Positions 25,060 to 33,907 of a stretch of DNA of 64,000 nucleotides are shown here, in pieces. The notes under the pieces are model-generated. The model was not told where the DNA came from and searched no databases. It saw only the letters and a list, made by a program, of their open reading frames with translations. Location of the stretch: assembly GCF_020880815.1 (NCBI RefSeq), contig NZ_JAJITD010000011.1:62001-126000 (forward strand), written 5' to 3'. Positions within the stretch are counted from its first letter, which is position 1. Every line of letters begins with the position of its first letter. The stretch comes from Paraburkholderia sejongensis. Its GTDB lineage: Bacteria > Pseudomonadota > Gammaproteobacteria > Burkholderiales > Burkholderiaceae. A program made the position numbers and the translations under genes.

Positions 25060-26631
25060 ATGCCCACATCGCGCGACGCTAAACCCGGTGTCCTCTTGAA
25101 TCGAGCTTCGCCCTCCACCGTTCTACCCCACGCGCTCACCGCATCGCGACCCTCGGCCTGCCCGGGGCTGGTGCGCATCGTCGCCGCGCGCGACGGCGGC
25201 ATCTGCCGGATCAAACTACCCGGCGGCGAACTGGCCGCGGCTCAGGCGCGCGCGATCGCTGACCTCAGCACGAAGCACGCGCACGGCGTAATCGAACTGA
25301 CCAATCGCGGCAATCTGCAACTGCGCGGCGTGCGCGCCGGGCATGAGGCGACGCTGAGCGCGGCGCTGCTGCGCGCGGGGCTGGGGCCGGGTCCGGCTGC
25401 TGGCTGGGCCGAGTCTGCCGACTCTGCCGGGTCCGCGCAAGCCACCGAGTCCGGGGAGTCCGTGGAGTCCGCCGGGTCCATGGAGTCCATGGAGCCGGCC
25501 GAATCCAGCGCCTGCTTCGCGGCGAACGACGCCGGCACGCCCAATACCGCCGCGCTCAGTTGCGCCGACGACGTGCGCAACCTGATGATCAGCCCGGTCG
25601 CCGGCCGCGATCCGTACGCGCTGATCGACACCGCGCCGCTCGGCGCCGAACTGCTCGCGCTGCTGCAAAGCGACGCGCGTTTCGTGGCGTTGTCGCCGAA
25701 ATTCGCGTTGCTGCTCGACGGCGGCGAACGGCTCGCGCGGCTCGATCATCCGCATGACGTGTGGCTCGCGGCATCGAGCGACGCGGACGGCGTGCGCTTC
25801 GTGTTCGGCCTTGCCGGCTGTCCGCAGCCGGCGGGTACTGGTGCAGGCACCGCCGCGCTCGCAGCGGTGCTGCCGTCCCGCGTGCCCGCCCTCGTCCGCG
25901 CGCTGCTGCACACCTTCCTCGACCTGGCCCCCGCTAGCGCGACCCGCATGCGCGACCTGCTCGCGCTGCACTGCGCCGACGCGCTGCTGCAACACGCGCA
26001 ACGCTACGTCGACTTCCCGCTCGCGCGCGACGCAGCGCTCAGCCATTGGCAACGCCCGCGCGCGGCCGACGCCGCGCGCCGTCTCGGCGCGCACGCGCAA
26101 CGTGACGCGGGTCTGTGGCACGTCGGCGGCCAGCCGCCGCTCGGCCGTCTCGACGCGGCCACGCTGCGCGCGCTCGCCACGCTCGCGCAGCGCCACGGCA
26201 ACGCCCGCCTGCATGCGACGCCGTGGCAAAGCGTGCTGCTGCCCGACATCCCGACCGACGCGGTGCCCGCGGTGCTGGCCAAACTGATCGCGCTCGGGCT
26301 CGCGTGCGACCCGGCCGAGCCGATCGCGCACGTGATCGCGTGCGCGGGTTCGAGCGGCTGCGCGAAAGGTCTCGCCGACACCAAGAGCGACGCGCTGCAA
26401 CTGGCCGCACAACTGCCCGCCGGCATCGACGCGCACCTGAGCGGCTGCCCGCGCTCGTGCGCGGCCGCGCACTGCGCGCCGTACACGCTGCTCGCGAGCG
26501 CGCCCGGCCGCTACGACCTTTACCAACGCGACGGCGGCCCCGGCTTCGGCCGCTGCGTCGCCAACCAACAGACGATCGACGAGGCCGCCGCGCTGCTCGC
26601 GCGCCTCGCCCGGAGTAACCCCAATGCTTGA
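25060..26631 (+). CDS. cobG: Precorrin-3B synthase
   Basis: A 523-residue protein of the sulfite/nitrite reductase fold. The [4Fe-4S] cysteine pattern is visible near the end as CAGSSGC then SGCPRSC. The aerobic enzyme uses oxygen to hydroxylate and lactonise precorrin-3A before ring contraction. It carries a low-complexity Ser/Glu/Ala insert at about residues 115-160 (DNA 25402-25530) with repeated GAGTCC units. The start is uncertain between the ATGs at 25015 and 25060; neither has a strong Shine-Dalgarno. It is first in the rightward cob operon and overlaps cobH by eight bases. Confidence 0.85.
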   Translation: MPTSRDAKPGVLLNRASPSTVLPHALTASRPSACPGLVRIVAARDGGICRIKLPGGELAAAQARAIADLSTKHAHGVIELTNRGNLQLRGVRAGHEATLSAALLRAGLGPGPAAGWAESADSAGSAQATESGESVESAGSMESMEPAESSACFAANDAGTPNTAALSCADDVRNLMISPVAGRDPYALIDTAPLGAELLALLQSDARFVALSPKFALLLDGGERLARLDHPHDVWLAASSDADGVRFVFGLAGCPQPAGTGAGTAALAAVLPSRVPALVRALLHTFLDLAPASATRMRDLLALHCADALLQHAQRYVDFPLARDAALSHWQRPRAADAARRLGAHAQRDAGLWHVGGQPPLGRLDAATLRALATLAQRHGNARLHATPWQSVLLPDIPTDAVPAVLAKLIALGLACDPAEPIAHVIACAGSSGCAKGLADTKSDALQLAAQLPAGIDAHLSGCPRSCAAAHCAPYTLLASAPGRYDLYQRDGGPGFGRCVANQQTIDEAAALLARLARSNPNA

Positions 26632-27250
26632 TTACATACGCGACGGTCAGGAGATCTATCGCCAGTCGTTCGCGACGATCCGCGCGGAAGCCGACCTCGC
26701 GCGCATCCCCGCCGACCTCGAAAAACTCGCGGTGCGCGTGATCCACGCGTGCGGGATGGTCGACGTCGTCGACGACCTCGCGTTCTCCGCCGGCGCCGGC
26801 AGCGCGGGCCGCGCGGCGCTCGCGCAAGGCGCGCCGATCCTGTGCGACGCGGGGATGGTCGCGCAAGGGATCACGCGCGCGCGCTTGCCCGCCGGCAACG
26901 AAGTGATCTGCACGCTCACGCACGCCGACGTGCCGACGCTCGCACGCGAACTGGCCAACACCCGCTCGGCCGCCGCGCTCGAATTGTGGCGCCCGCGCCT
27001 CGCCGGCAGCGTCGTGGTGATCGGCAATGCGCCGACCGCGCTGTTCCATCTGCTCGACATGCTCGACGCGGGCGCGCCGAAGCCCGCGCTGATTCTCGGC
27101 TTTCCGGTCGGCTTCGTCGGCGCGGCCGAATCGAAAGCGGCGCTCGCCGCCGATAGCCGCGGCGTGCCCTACGTGGTCGTGCACGGCCGGCGCGGCGGCA
27201 GCGCGATGGCCGCCGCCGCGGTCAACGCGCTTGCTACGGAGACCGAATAA
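26624..27250 (+). CDS. cobH: Precorrin-8X methylmutase
   Basis: A 208-residue CobH. The N-terminus MLDYIRDGQEIYRQSF and the RVIHACGMVDVVDD segment, with candidate catalytic His41, are characteristic. GNAPTALFHLLDM is the later signature. It moves the C-11 methyl to C-12 to give hydrogenobyrinate. It overlaps the end of cobG and its TAA is followed immediately by the cobI ATG, so all three are tightly coupled. Confidence 0.92.
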   Translation: MLDYIRDGQEIYRQSFATIRAEADLARIPADLEKLAVRVIHACGMVDVVDDLAFSAGAGSAGRAALAQGAPILCDAGMVAQGITRARLPAGNEVICTLTHADVPTLARELANTRSAAALELWRPRLAGSVVVIGNAPTALFHLLDMLDAGAPKPALILGFPVGFVGAAESKAALAADSRGVPYVVVHGRRGGSAMAAAAVNALATETE

Positions 27251-28015
27251 ATGACCGACTCCGTGACGGCTCCCAGAACCGCGGCGAAGACTCGCGGCAC
27301 GCTGTTCGGCATCGGCGTCGGCCCCGGCGACCCCGAATTGATCACGGTGAAAGCGCTGCGTCTGCTGAAGGCGGCGCCGGTGGTCGCGTACTTCGTCGCC
27401 AAGGGCAAGAAAGGCAACGCGTTCGGCATCATCGAGACGCATCTGCACGACGCGCAGCAGCATCTGCCGCTGGTCTATCCGGTGACCACCGAAGCGCTCG
27501 AACCGCCGCTGTCGTACGAGGCGATCATCGCGGACTTCTACGACACCGCCGCCGAGATCGTCGCGGGCCATCTCGACGCGGGCCGCGACGTCGCGGTGAT
27601 CTGCGAAGGCGATCCGTTTTTCTACGGCTCGTATATGTATCTGCACGACCGGCTCGCCGCGCGCTATGACAGCGAGGTCGTGCCCGGCGTGTGCTCGATG
27701 CTCGGCGGCGCGGCGGTGCTCGGCGCGCCGCTCGTGTATCGCAACCAGAGCCTGTCGGTGCTGTCGGGCGTGTTGCCGGAGGCCGACCTGCGCCGCCGGC
27801 TCGCCGATGCGGACGCGGCGGTCATCATGAAACTGGGCCGCAACTTCGACAAGGTGCGGCGCGTGCTCGACGATCTCGGCCTCGCGCAACGCGCGCTGTA
27901 CGTGGAGCGCGCGACGATGAGCAATCAGCGCATCGTGCCGCTCGCCGACGTCGATCCGATGGCGTCGCCGTATTTTTCGTTGCTGGTCGTGCCGGGGCAG
28001 AAATGGCAAGGATAA
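27251..28015 (+). CDS. cobI: Precorrin-2 C20-methyltransferase
   Basis: A 254-residue SAM-dependent methyltransferase. The SAM-binding GIGVGPGDPELITVKA and the later CEGDPFFYGSYMYLH segment are typical of CobI/CbiL. It commits precorrin-2 to corrin synthesis by methylating C-20. Its start abuts the cobH stop and its end overlaps the next gene by 13 bases. Confidence 0.92.
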   Translation: MTDSVTAPRTAAKTRGTLFGIGVGPGDPELITVKALRLLKAAPVVAYFVAKGKKGNAFGIIETHLHDAQQHLPLVYPVTTEALEPPLSYEAIIADFYDTAAEIVAGHLDAGRDVAVICEGDPFFYGSYMYLHDRLAARYDSEVVPGVCSMLGGAAVLGAPLVYRNQSLSVLSGVLPEADLRRRLADADAAVIMKLGRNFDKVRRVLDDLGLAQRALYVERATMSNQRIVPLADVDPMASPYFSLLVVPGQKWQG

Positions 28016-29907
28016 ACGCCCCCGCGATCGTGATTCTCGGCGCGGGAGCGCTGCCAACGGCGCGGCGAATTCAGGCGTCGTATCGCGAGCGCGCCGCCCA
28101 TACGCCGTTTGCCGATCATACGGATTGCCAGGTACATGCGTTGCAGGGCCGGGTCGACGCCGATGTGTCGTACCGCGAACTGGGCGCGCATCTGTGCGAG
28201 CTGTATGCGCGCGGCACGCCGATCGTCGCGTTGTGCGCGGCCGGCATCGTGATCCGTTGCCTTGCGCCGCTGCTGTCGAACAAGGGCGCGGAGCCGCCGG
28301 TGCTCGCGGTCGCCGAGGACGGCAGCGCGGTGGTGCCGCTGCTCGGCGGCCTCGCGGGAGTCAATCTGATGGCGCGCGAGATCGGCGCGGCGCTCGCGGT
28401 CGCGCCGGCGATCACGACGAGCGGCGAGCTGCGCTTCGGCACCTGCGTGCTCAATCCGCCGGATGGCTATGCGCTCGCCGATCTGGGCCAGGGCAAGCGC
28501 TTCGTGTCCGATCTGCTGGCGGGAGAGAGCACGCGGATCGAAGGCGCGGCGCCGTGGCTCGACGACGCTCAGTTGCCGCGCGCGGCGGATGCGCGGCTCG
28601 CGATCCGGGTCACGCCGCACGCGTGGGATGGGCGCGAGGACGAGTTGGTGATTCATCCGCGTTGCGTGGTGGCGGCGGTGGCGATGGGTCGCGAGCGGGT
28701 TGGCGGCGCTGCGAATGCCGATGATGCGCTTGCGGCCGAAGTAACCGCCGAAGCAACCGCCGAAGCAATCGCCGCAAGCGTGCGCGCGGCACTGAACGCC
28801 CACGCGCTCGCGCCGCTAGCGCTCGCCGCGTTGCTCGCGCCCGTGTCGAGCATGGCGGACCCGGCTCTCACCGGGGCGGCAGCGCTGCTGAACGTGCCGC
28901 TGCGCTTCGCGGACACGAGTGCGGGGGCAAATGCGGCCACAAACACCGCCACAAGCGCCGCCGCGAGCACCGCGGAGAACACCGCACAGAACACCGGGCC
29001 AAGCGCTGCCGCGCTGCTGCGCAGCGCCCTGCGGGTCCCGCACCAAACGCTGCCCGGCGCCGCACAAACCGCGGCGGCCCACGAAACCGACATCGCCCTC
29101 GCCCTGACCGCGCTCGCAATCGACCCCGCAACGCTCGGCCGCCCGCGCGGCCGCCTGACCGTGATCGGCCTCGGCCCCGGCCGCGCCGATCTGATGGTGC
29201 CGGCAGCGCGCGATGCGCTGAACGAAGCGACCGATATCCTCGGCTACGACACCTACGTGAAAATGGCCGGCCCGCTGCGCGCCGGGCAACGCGTGCACGG
29301 CACCGACAATCGCGAGGAAATGCAGCGCGCGCGCGATGCGTTCGAACTGGCGAGCGAGGGCCGCTCGGTGGTGATGGTGTCGTCGGGCGACCCGGGCGTG
29401 TTCGCGATGGCGGCCGCGGTGCTCGAAGCGCTCGAAGCATCGGGTAACGAAGCATGGGCGGCCGTCGAGCTGGCGATCGTGCCGGGTGTGTCGGCCGCGC
29501 TCGCGACCGCCGCGCAGGCCGGCGCGCCGCTCGGCCACGACTTTTGCATGCTGTCGCTGTCGGACAACCTGAAGCCGTGGACGATCATCGAAACACGTCT
29601 GCGTCACGCGGCCCAAGCCGATCTGGTGATGGCGTTCTACAACCCGATCTCGCGCGCGCGGCCGTGGCAGCTCGACAAGGCGCTCGACATCGTGCGCGAA
29701 TATCGCGCGGCCTCGACCCAGGTCGTGCTCGGGCGCGACATCGGCAGACCGGGCGGCACGCTGCGCACGCTGACGCTCGGCGAGCTGCGTTCCGCCGATG
29801 TGGATATGCGCACGATGGTGATCGTCGGCTCGTCGCTGACGCGCAGCTTTACCGCCGCCGGCGCGCACGGCGCCGGGTGGGTTTATACGCCGCGCTGGTA
29901 CGAGTGA
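28003..29907 (+). CDS. cobJ: CbiG-CobJ fusion (corrin ring contraction enzymes)
   Basis: A 634-residue fusion. Residues about 1-215 match the CbiG N-terminal and middle domains (VILGAGALPTARR, LLGGLAGVNLMAREIGAAL). A divergent CbiG C-terminal/CobE-like part runs to about 310. A Thr/Ala/Asn-rich linker of about 60 residues follows. Residues about 380-634 are precorrin-3B C17-methyltransferase (CobJ), with TVIGLGPGRADL, SSGDPGVFAMAA and the FYNPISRARPWQL segment. CbiG opens the lactone in the cobalt-dependent pathway, so its presence beside CobG is notable. ATG at 28003 overlaps cobI. Confidence 0.85.
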   Translation: MARINAPAIVILGAGALPTARRIQASYRERAAHTPFADHTDCQVHALQGRVDADVSYRELGAHLCELYARGTPIVALCAAGIVIRCLAPLLSNKGAEPPVLAVAEDGSAVVPLLGGLAGVNLMAREIGAALAVAPAITTSGELRFGTCVLNPPDGYALADLGQGKRFVSDLLAGESTRIEGAAPWLDDAQLPRAADARLAIRVTPHAWDGREDELVIHPRCVVAAVAMGRERVGGAANADDALAAEVTAEATAEAIAASVRAALNAHALAPLALAALLAPVSSMADPALTGAAALLNVPLRFADTSAGANAATNTATSAAASTAENTAQNTGPSAAALLRSALRVPHQTLPGAAQTAAAHETDIALALTALAIDPATLGRPRGRLTVIGLGPGRADLMVPAARDALNEATDILGYDTYVKMAGPLRAGQRVHGTDNREEMQRARDAFELASEGRSVVMVSSGDPGVFAMAAAVLEALEASGNEAWAAVELAIVPGVSAALATAAQAGAPLGHDFCMLSLSDNLKPWTIIETRLRHAAQADLVMAFYNPISRARPWQLDKALDIVREYRAASTQVVLGRDIGRPGGTLRTLTLGELRSADVDMRTMVIVGSSLTRSFTAAGAHGAGWVYTPRWYE

Positions 29908-29917
29908 GCGGGCGCGC

Positions 29918-32539
29918 TCAAGCGAGCTTCAAATCCGCGACCGCCCGCTGCCTGACACCGAGGTCATCCCACAGCTCCGGATGGCAGGTGAACACCAGAA
30001 TCTGATGCCGGGTAGCCGCATCGAGCAACGCCCGCTTCAGCGCGTCGCGCCGCGCGGCATCGGTATGCACGGCCGCGTCGTCGAGCATCAGCAGCGTCGG
30101 CCGTCCGGAAGCCTGCAACAGGTCCGCATACGCGAGCCGCGTCAGAATCCCGAGCTGCTCGCGCGTGCCGAAACTCAGCGCGTCGAGCAATTCGGAGCGC
30201 CCGTCGCGATCGAGCATCGCGGGACTCAGATCGTCGCCGAGCGCGACGCTCGACTGCGGAAAAATCCGCTTCAGATAGTGGCCGAGCCGCTCGGTCAACG
30301 GCGCGCGTAGCTGCGCGAGCGCCGCGTCGCGTTCGTCGACCAGCACTTCGTCGAGCAGACTCAGCGCGCTCGCCCGCAGGCTCAGCTCGTCCTTGCGGCG
30401 GCTCGCCTGCTCGACCTGAGCTTCGAGCGCGGCGAGCCGTTCGCCGAGCCCCGAAGCGCCCATCGTCTCCAGCTGACTGCGCAGCTCCACGATCCGCACC
30501 TGGCGCTCGTGCTGCTCGCCGCGCGCGAGATCCGCCGACGCGCGATAGCGCAGCGCCTCGGCGGCCGGATCGTCGAGCCGCGCGGCATCGAGTTCGCGTT
30601 CGCGCTCGCCGCGCTGGTTTTTCAACGCATCGACCTTCACGCGCTGCTCGACGATCTGTGCCTGCCACTGCGCGCGATTGCGGCGGAACGCGTCGTCGCT
30701 CAACTGCGCTTCCTTGCGCTGCAGTTGCGCGGCCAGCGATTCGGCCTGGGCGACGCCGCTCGAATACGCGGTCGCCGCCTGCGCGAGCACCTTGCGCGCG
30801 GCCTCCAGCGCGTCGCGCGCGATCTGCGCATGGCGCCGTGCCGCATCGAGCGGCAACGCGGCGGACACGTCCGGCAAACTCGCCAGCCGTTCGCTCGACG
30901 CCTGCCAACGCGCGGCCGTCGCCGCCAGCGCGGCGCGCAACGCGTCGATCCCTTGCGGCGCATGTACCGCGAGGATTTTCGCGTGGCTCTGCTGTTGCGC
31001 GACCAGCGTTTTCCATTGCTCGTGACGCGCCTGTGCGGCGCCGCTCGAAACAACGCCGAGCGAACGCAGCAACTGCCCATGCTCCGCTTCGTGCGTCGCC
31101 AGTTCCGAGAACTGCGCGGACAGATCGGAGACACCCGGAATCACCCGCAATTGGCCGAGCGCGCCGAGTTCAATACGCTTTTCCTCATCGACGCGCAGCA
31201 CGCCGGTGCCGCTGAGCGTCTCTTCGCCGACTTTCACTTCGCCGTTCAGGCGGTATTCGATCCGCGTCATCGCCGCTTCGGTGCGCGCGCGCAGCACGGT
31301 CAGTTCGGCATCGAGCGCGACCAGTTGCTTCAACTGCCGCTCGTCGATTTCGAGCGCGGCGGCTTCCTGCGCGGCTTGCAACACCGCTGCATTGGCCTTG
31401 TCCGCATCGGCGATCGACGCTTCGAGCCGCTCGCGTTCCGCGCGATAAACATCGATCTGTCCACGCAGGTCGGCCGCGCTCACCGCCGCGTTCGCCAGTT
31501 CCAGCGCGCGGTTCGCCTCGGCTGCCGCCTGCTCGGCTTGCGCGACGCTGCTTTCCGCTTGCGCATACGCGGCCTGCGCTGCGCTGACTTCGACGCGCAG
31601 CGCGGCGAGCTGCTCGCGCTCACGTGCGAGCGCGGCTTCCAGTTCGAGCGCGCCCTGTTCCTGCTGCACCGCTACCGCCAGCTCCGCTTCGCCGACCCGC
31701 AGCGACTGGTCGAGTCCTTGCAGGTTGCGCTCAAGTTCCGCGACCGCCGCCGCGCGTTGCTGCGCAGCCGCGGCCTTCTGCTCGTGCAGCTCCCACGGAC
31801 GCCGCCGCTCGGCGTCATCGAACGCTTCCTGCTGCGCGGCCAGACGTGCGATGTTCTCGTCGAACTGCTGGCGCTGCTGTTGCAGCTCGTCGCGGCTCGC
31901 GCTCAGCGCGGCCAGCTTCTGCTCCGCTTCGGCGAGCGGCCCGGTCGCCTTCTGCGTGCGGGCGGTCAGCAGTTGCCGCAACTCACGCTGGACGGCCGCG
32001 ATCAACGCATCCTCGCCGGCCGACTCGCGCCCGCCCGACAACTGCGTGAGCGCGTCGCGCAGATACTGCGCGGCGTGGCCGGTCGAATCGCGCAACTCCT
32101 GCGTAGCCCCCTGCTGCACCCACAACAGCCCCGGCACCCCGGCGTTTTCCGCTTTCAACGGCCCGCGCGCGGCGCGCGAAAAACCGAGCAGCGCGGCGAG
32201 CCGGTCTTCCGCTTCGTCCTCGCTGAAGACCGACTGCCCGATCCGCAACTCGCAGCGCTGCCGCGACACGAACTGCTTCGACAGACGGCACGCGACGCCA
32301 TCGAGTTCGAAACTCACCTCGACCGACGGCTGCCCGTTCGCGAGCCCCCAGGGCAGCAGGTCCTTCAGATGCGAAGCCTTGTAGCGTTCGAGAAACACCG
32401 CGCGCACCGCCTCTGCGATCGTGCTCTTGCCGGCCTCGTTCGGGCCGACGAACAGATTCAGTCCCGGTTGCAGATCGTCGATCACGAGCTGCCCGCTGAA
32501 CTGCCTGAATTCCCGAATCGCAATGCGTTGCAGTTTCAT
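29918..32539 (-). CDS. SMC-like AAA ATPase (SbcC/YhaN type)
   Basis: An 873-residue ABC/SMC-type ATPase. Walker A GPNEAGKST lies at residues 32-40. The signature LSFGTREQL and Walker B LLMLDDA lie near the C-terminus. In between are two long Glu/Ala/Gln-rich coiled coils around a beta-rich middle segment. Only three cysteines occur and none form a CxxC zinc hook, unlike Rad50/SbcC. The start overlaps the upstream phosphoesterase stop by four bases (ATGA), so the two form a complex by analogy to SbcCD or YhaO/YhaN, acting on DNA ends. Confidence 0.85.
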   Translation of the reverse strand: MKLQRIAIREFRQFSGQLVIDDLQPGLNLFVGPNEAGKSTIAEAVRAVFLERYKASHLKDLLPWGLANGQPSVEVSFELDGVACRLSKQFVSRQRCELRIGQSVFSEDEAEDRLAALLGFSRAARGPLKAENAGVPGLLWVQQGATQELRDSTGHAAQYLRDALTQLSGGRESAGEDALIAAVQRELRQLLTARTQKATGPLAEAEQKLAALSASRDELQQQRQQFDENIARLAAQQEAFDDAERRRPWELHEQKAAAAQQRAAAVAELERNLQGLDQSLRVGEAELAVAVQQEQGALELEAALAREREQLAALRVEVSAAQAAYAQAESSVAQAEQAAAEANRALELANAAVSAADLRGQIDVYRAERERLEASIADADKANAAVLQAAQEAAALEIDERQLKQLVALDAELTVLRARTEAAMTRIEYRLNGEVKVGEETLSGTGVLRVDEEKRIELGALGQLRVIPGVSDLSAQFSELATHEAEHGQLLRSLGVVSSGAAQARHEQWKTLVAQQQSHAKILAVHAPQGIDALRAALAATAARWQASSERLASLPDVSAALPLDAARRHAQIARDALEAARKVLAQAATAYSSGVAQAESLAAQLQRKEAQLSDDAFRRNRAQWQAQIVEQRVKVDALKNQRGERERELDAARLDDPAAEALRYRASADLARGEQHERQVRIVELRSQLETMGASGLGERLAALEAQVEQASRRKDELSLRASALSLLDEVLVDERDAALAQLRAPLTERLGHYLKRIFPQSSVALGDDLSPAMLDRDGRSELLDALSFGTREQLGILTRLAYADLLQASGRPTLLMLDDAAVHTDAARRDALKRALLDAATRHQILVFTCHPELWDDLGVRQRAVADLKLA

Positions 32540-33723
32540 GCGGACCTCGCTTCGGGCGACAGATCCAGCTGCCCCTGCTGCCGTTCGCGCGCTTGCGCGG
32601 GTTGCTGTTCACGCTGAAAGCGCGCGAGCAGCAGCAATGCTTCCGCCGCCCGCTTGACCTGCTGCGGATCGGCGGCCGGGTCCTCCTGCAAGCCGCGCAG
32701 ACGCGCGACCACCTTCGCCAGATAACCGCTTTGCGCGCCGAGTTCGGCGAGGTCGTCGGCGGTCGGCAGCACTTGCAGGCCGCTCAGATCGGCCCGTAGC
32801 GCGCGCACCCGCGCGCGCGTTTGTTCGACCGCGACATGCAGCGCCTCGGCATCGGCGAGCGCGGCGGTGCCGTCGACCGCAATGCGCAGCACATCGTGCC
32901 GGCCCAACGCGGCGAGCCGCGCCTTCAGCGCATCGACATCGGTCGGCACCGCAATCGTCTGGTCCCAGCGCTGCCACTGATACTGACCGACCCGCACCGG
33001 CTCGACGCGCGGCACCGCGCCGGGCTCGCTGACGGTCACGTCGAGCACGAAGCCCGGCTCGTTCGCGCGAAAGCGGTCCTGCTCGTGCGTGCCCGCATAC
33101 CACGTGCGATCGTCGACCCGCAGATGGCCGTGCCAGTCGCCGAGCGCCAGATAGTCGAGGCGCGCGCTCGCGGCCCGCGTCGGCGCGATCGGATTGGACG
33201 AATCGATGCTCTCCTGCAAAATCCCGCCGACGCTGCCATGCCCGAGGCCAATCCGGTGATAACCGGGCGGCGTATCCGCGGCATCGAAGAATGCGGTGGT
33301 GTCGTCGTAAGTGATGCGCTGCGTGAGCGGCGCGCACAGCAGCGCGGCGCGGCACGCCTCGAGCAGCACGACGCCCGGTTCGAGCACCACGCGCACGTTC
33401 GGCGCGATGCAATTGAGCCGCTGCGCGCGGGTCCATACGCTTTCGACCAGCGCCGCGTCATGATTGCCCGGCAGCAGGAGCCACGGCCCCGAATACGGCT
33501 CGAGCGCCGCGAACAGACGGCGGATCACGGTGTCCGACACTGTCTGCAGATCGAATACATCGCCGGCGACCAGCACCGCGTCGACGTTGCGCGCGCTCGC
33601 TTCTTCCGCGATGCGGCGCACCGTGTCGAAGCGCGCCTGCGCGAGATGCGCGGCCTCGTCCGGCTCGAACTGGCCGAACTGCGTGCCGATCTGCCAGTCC
33701 GCGGTGTGCAGAAACCTGATCAC
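32536..33723 (-). CDS. SbcD/YhaO-like DNA-repair metallophosphoesterase
   Basis: A 395-residue nuclease-type phosphoesterase. Motifs appear in order: FLHTADWQIG, LVAGDVFDL, LLPGNHDAALV, the GLGHGS His and ALGDWHGH. The C-terminal 150 residues form a cap that ends in a helical region. The start is a GTG at 33723 with GGAGG five bases upstream; no methionine lies nearby. It is translationally coupled to the SMC-like ATPase and should form the nuclease half of that complex. Confidence 0.85.
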   Translation of the reverse strand: MIRFLHTADWQIGTQFGQFEPDEAAHLAQARFDTVRRIAEEASARNVDAVLVAGDVFDLQTVSDTVIRRLFAALEPYSGPWLLLPGNHDAALVESVWTRAQRLNCIAPNVRVVLEPGVVLLEACRAALLCAPLTQRITYDDTTAFFDAADTPPGYHRIGLGHGSVGGILQESIDSSNPIAPTRAASARLDYLALGDWHGHLRVDDRTWYAGTHEQDRFRANEPGFVLDVTVSEPGAVPRVEPVRVGQYQWQRWDQTIAVPTDVDALKARLAALGRHDVLRIAVDGTAALADAEALHVAVEQTRARVRALRADLSGLQVLPTADDLAELGAQSGYLAKVVARLRGLQEDPAADPQQVKRAAEALLLLARFQREQQPAQARERQQGQLDLSPEARSA

Positions 33724-33907
33724 TGTGCCTCCATTGCGATTGCGTTGCCCCGGCTCGCGGCGCGTTTCCTGCTGCGCGGCTCCGGGCTCGACCGCGCATG
33801 TTACCTTGCCGGGCCCGCGCCGCGAAGGCAGGCTGGACGCCCGCGCCGCGCCTGTCGCATGATGACGGCGACGCGGCCGCGCCGCCGCCCGCAAGGACCC
33901 TGCCCCG

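Noticed and set aside
29907..29949. Inverted repeat (AGCGGGCG/CGCCCGCT) between cobJ and the SMC-like ATPase as a terminator
   Set aside because: The loop is 27 bases and there is no T-run. It overlaps coding sequence on the minus strand.
29918..33723. Calling the SbcCD-like pair an anti-phage defence system
   Set aside because: There is no defence-island context and housekeeping repair is equally likely, so it is reported only as a possibility.
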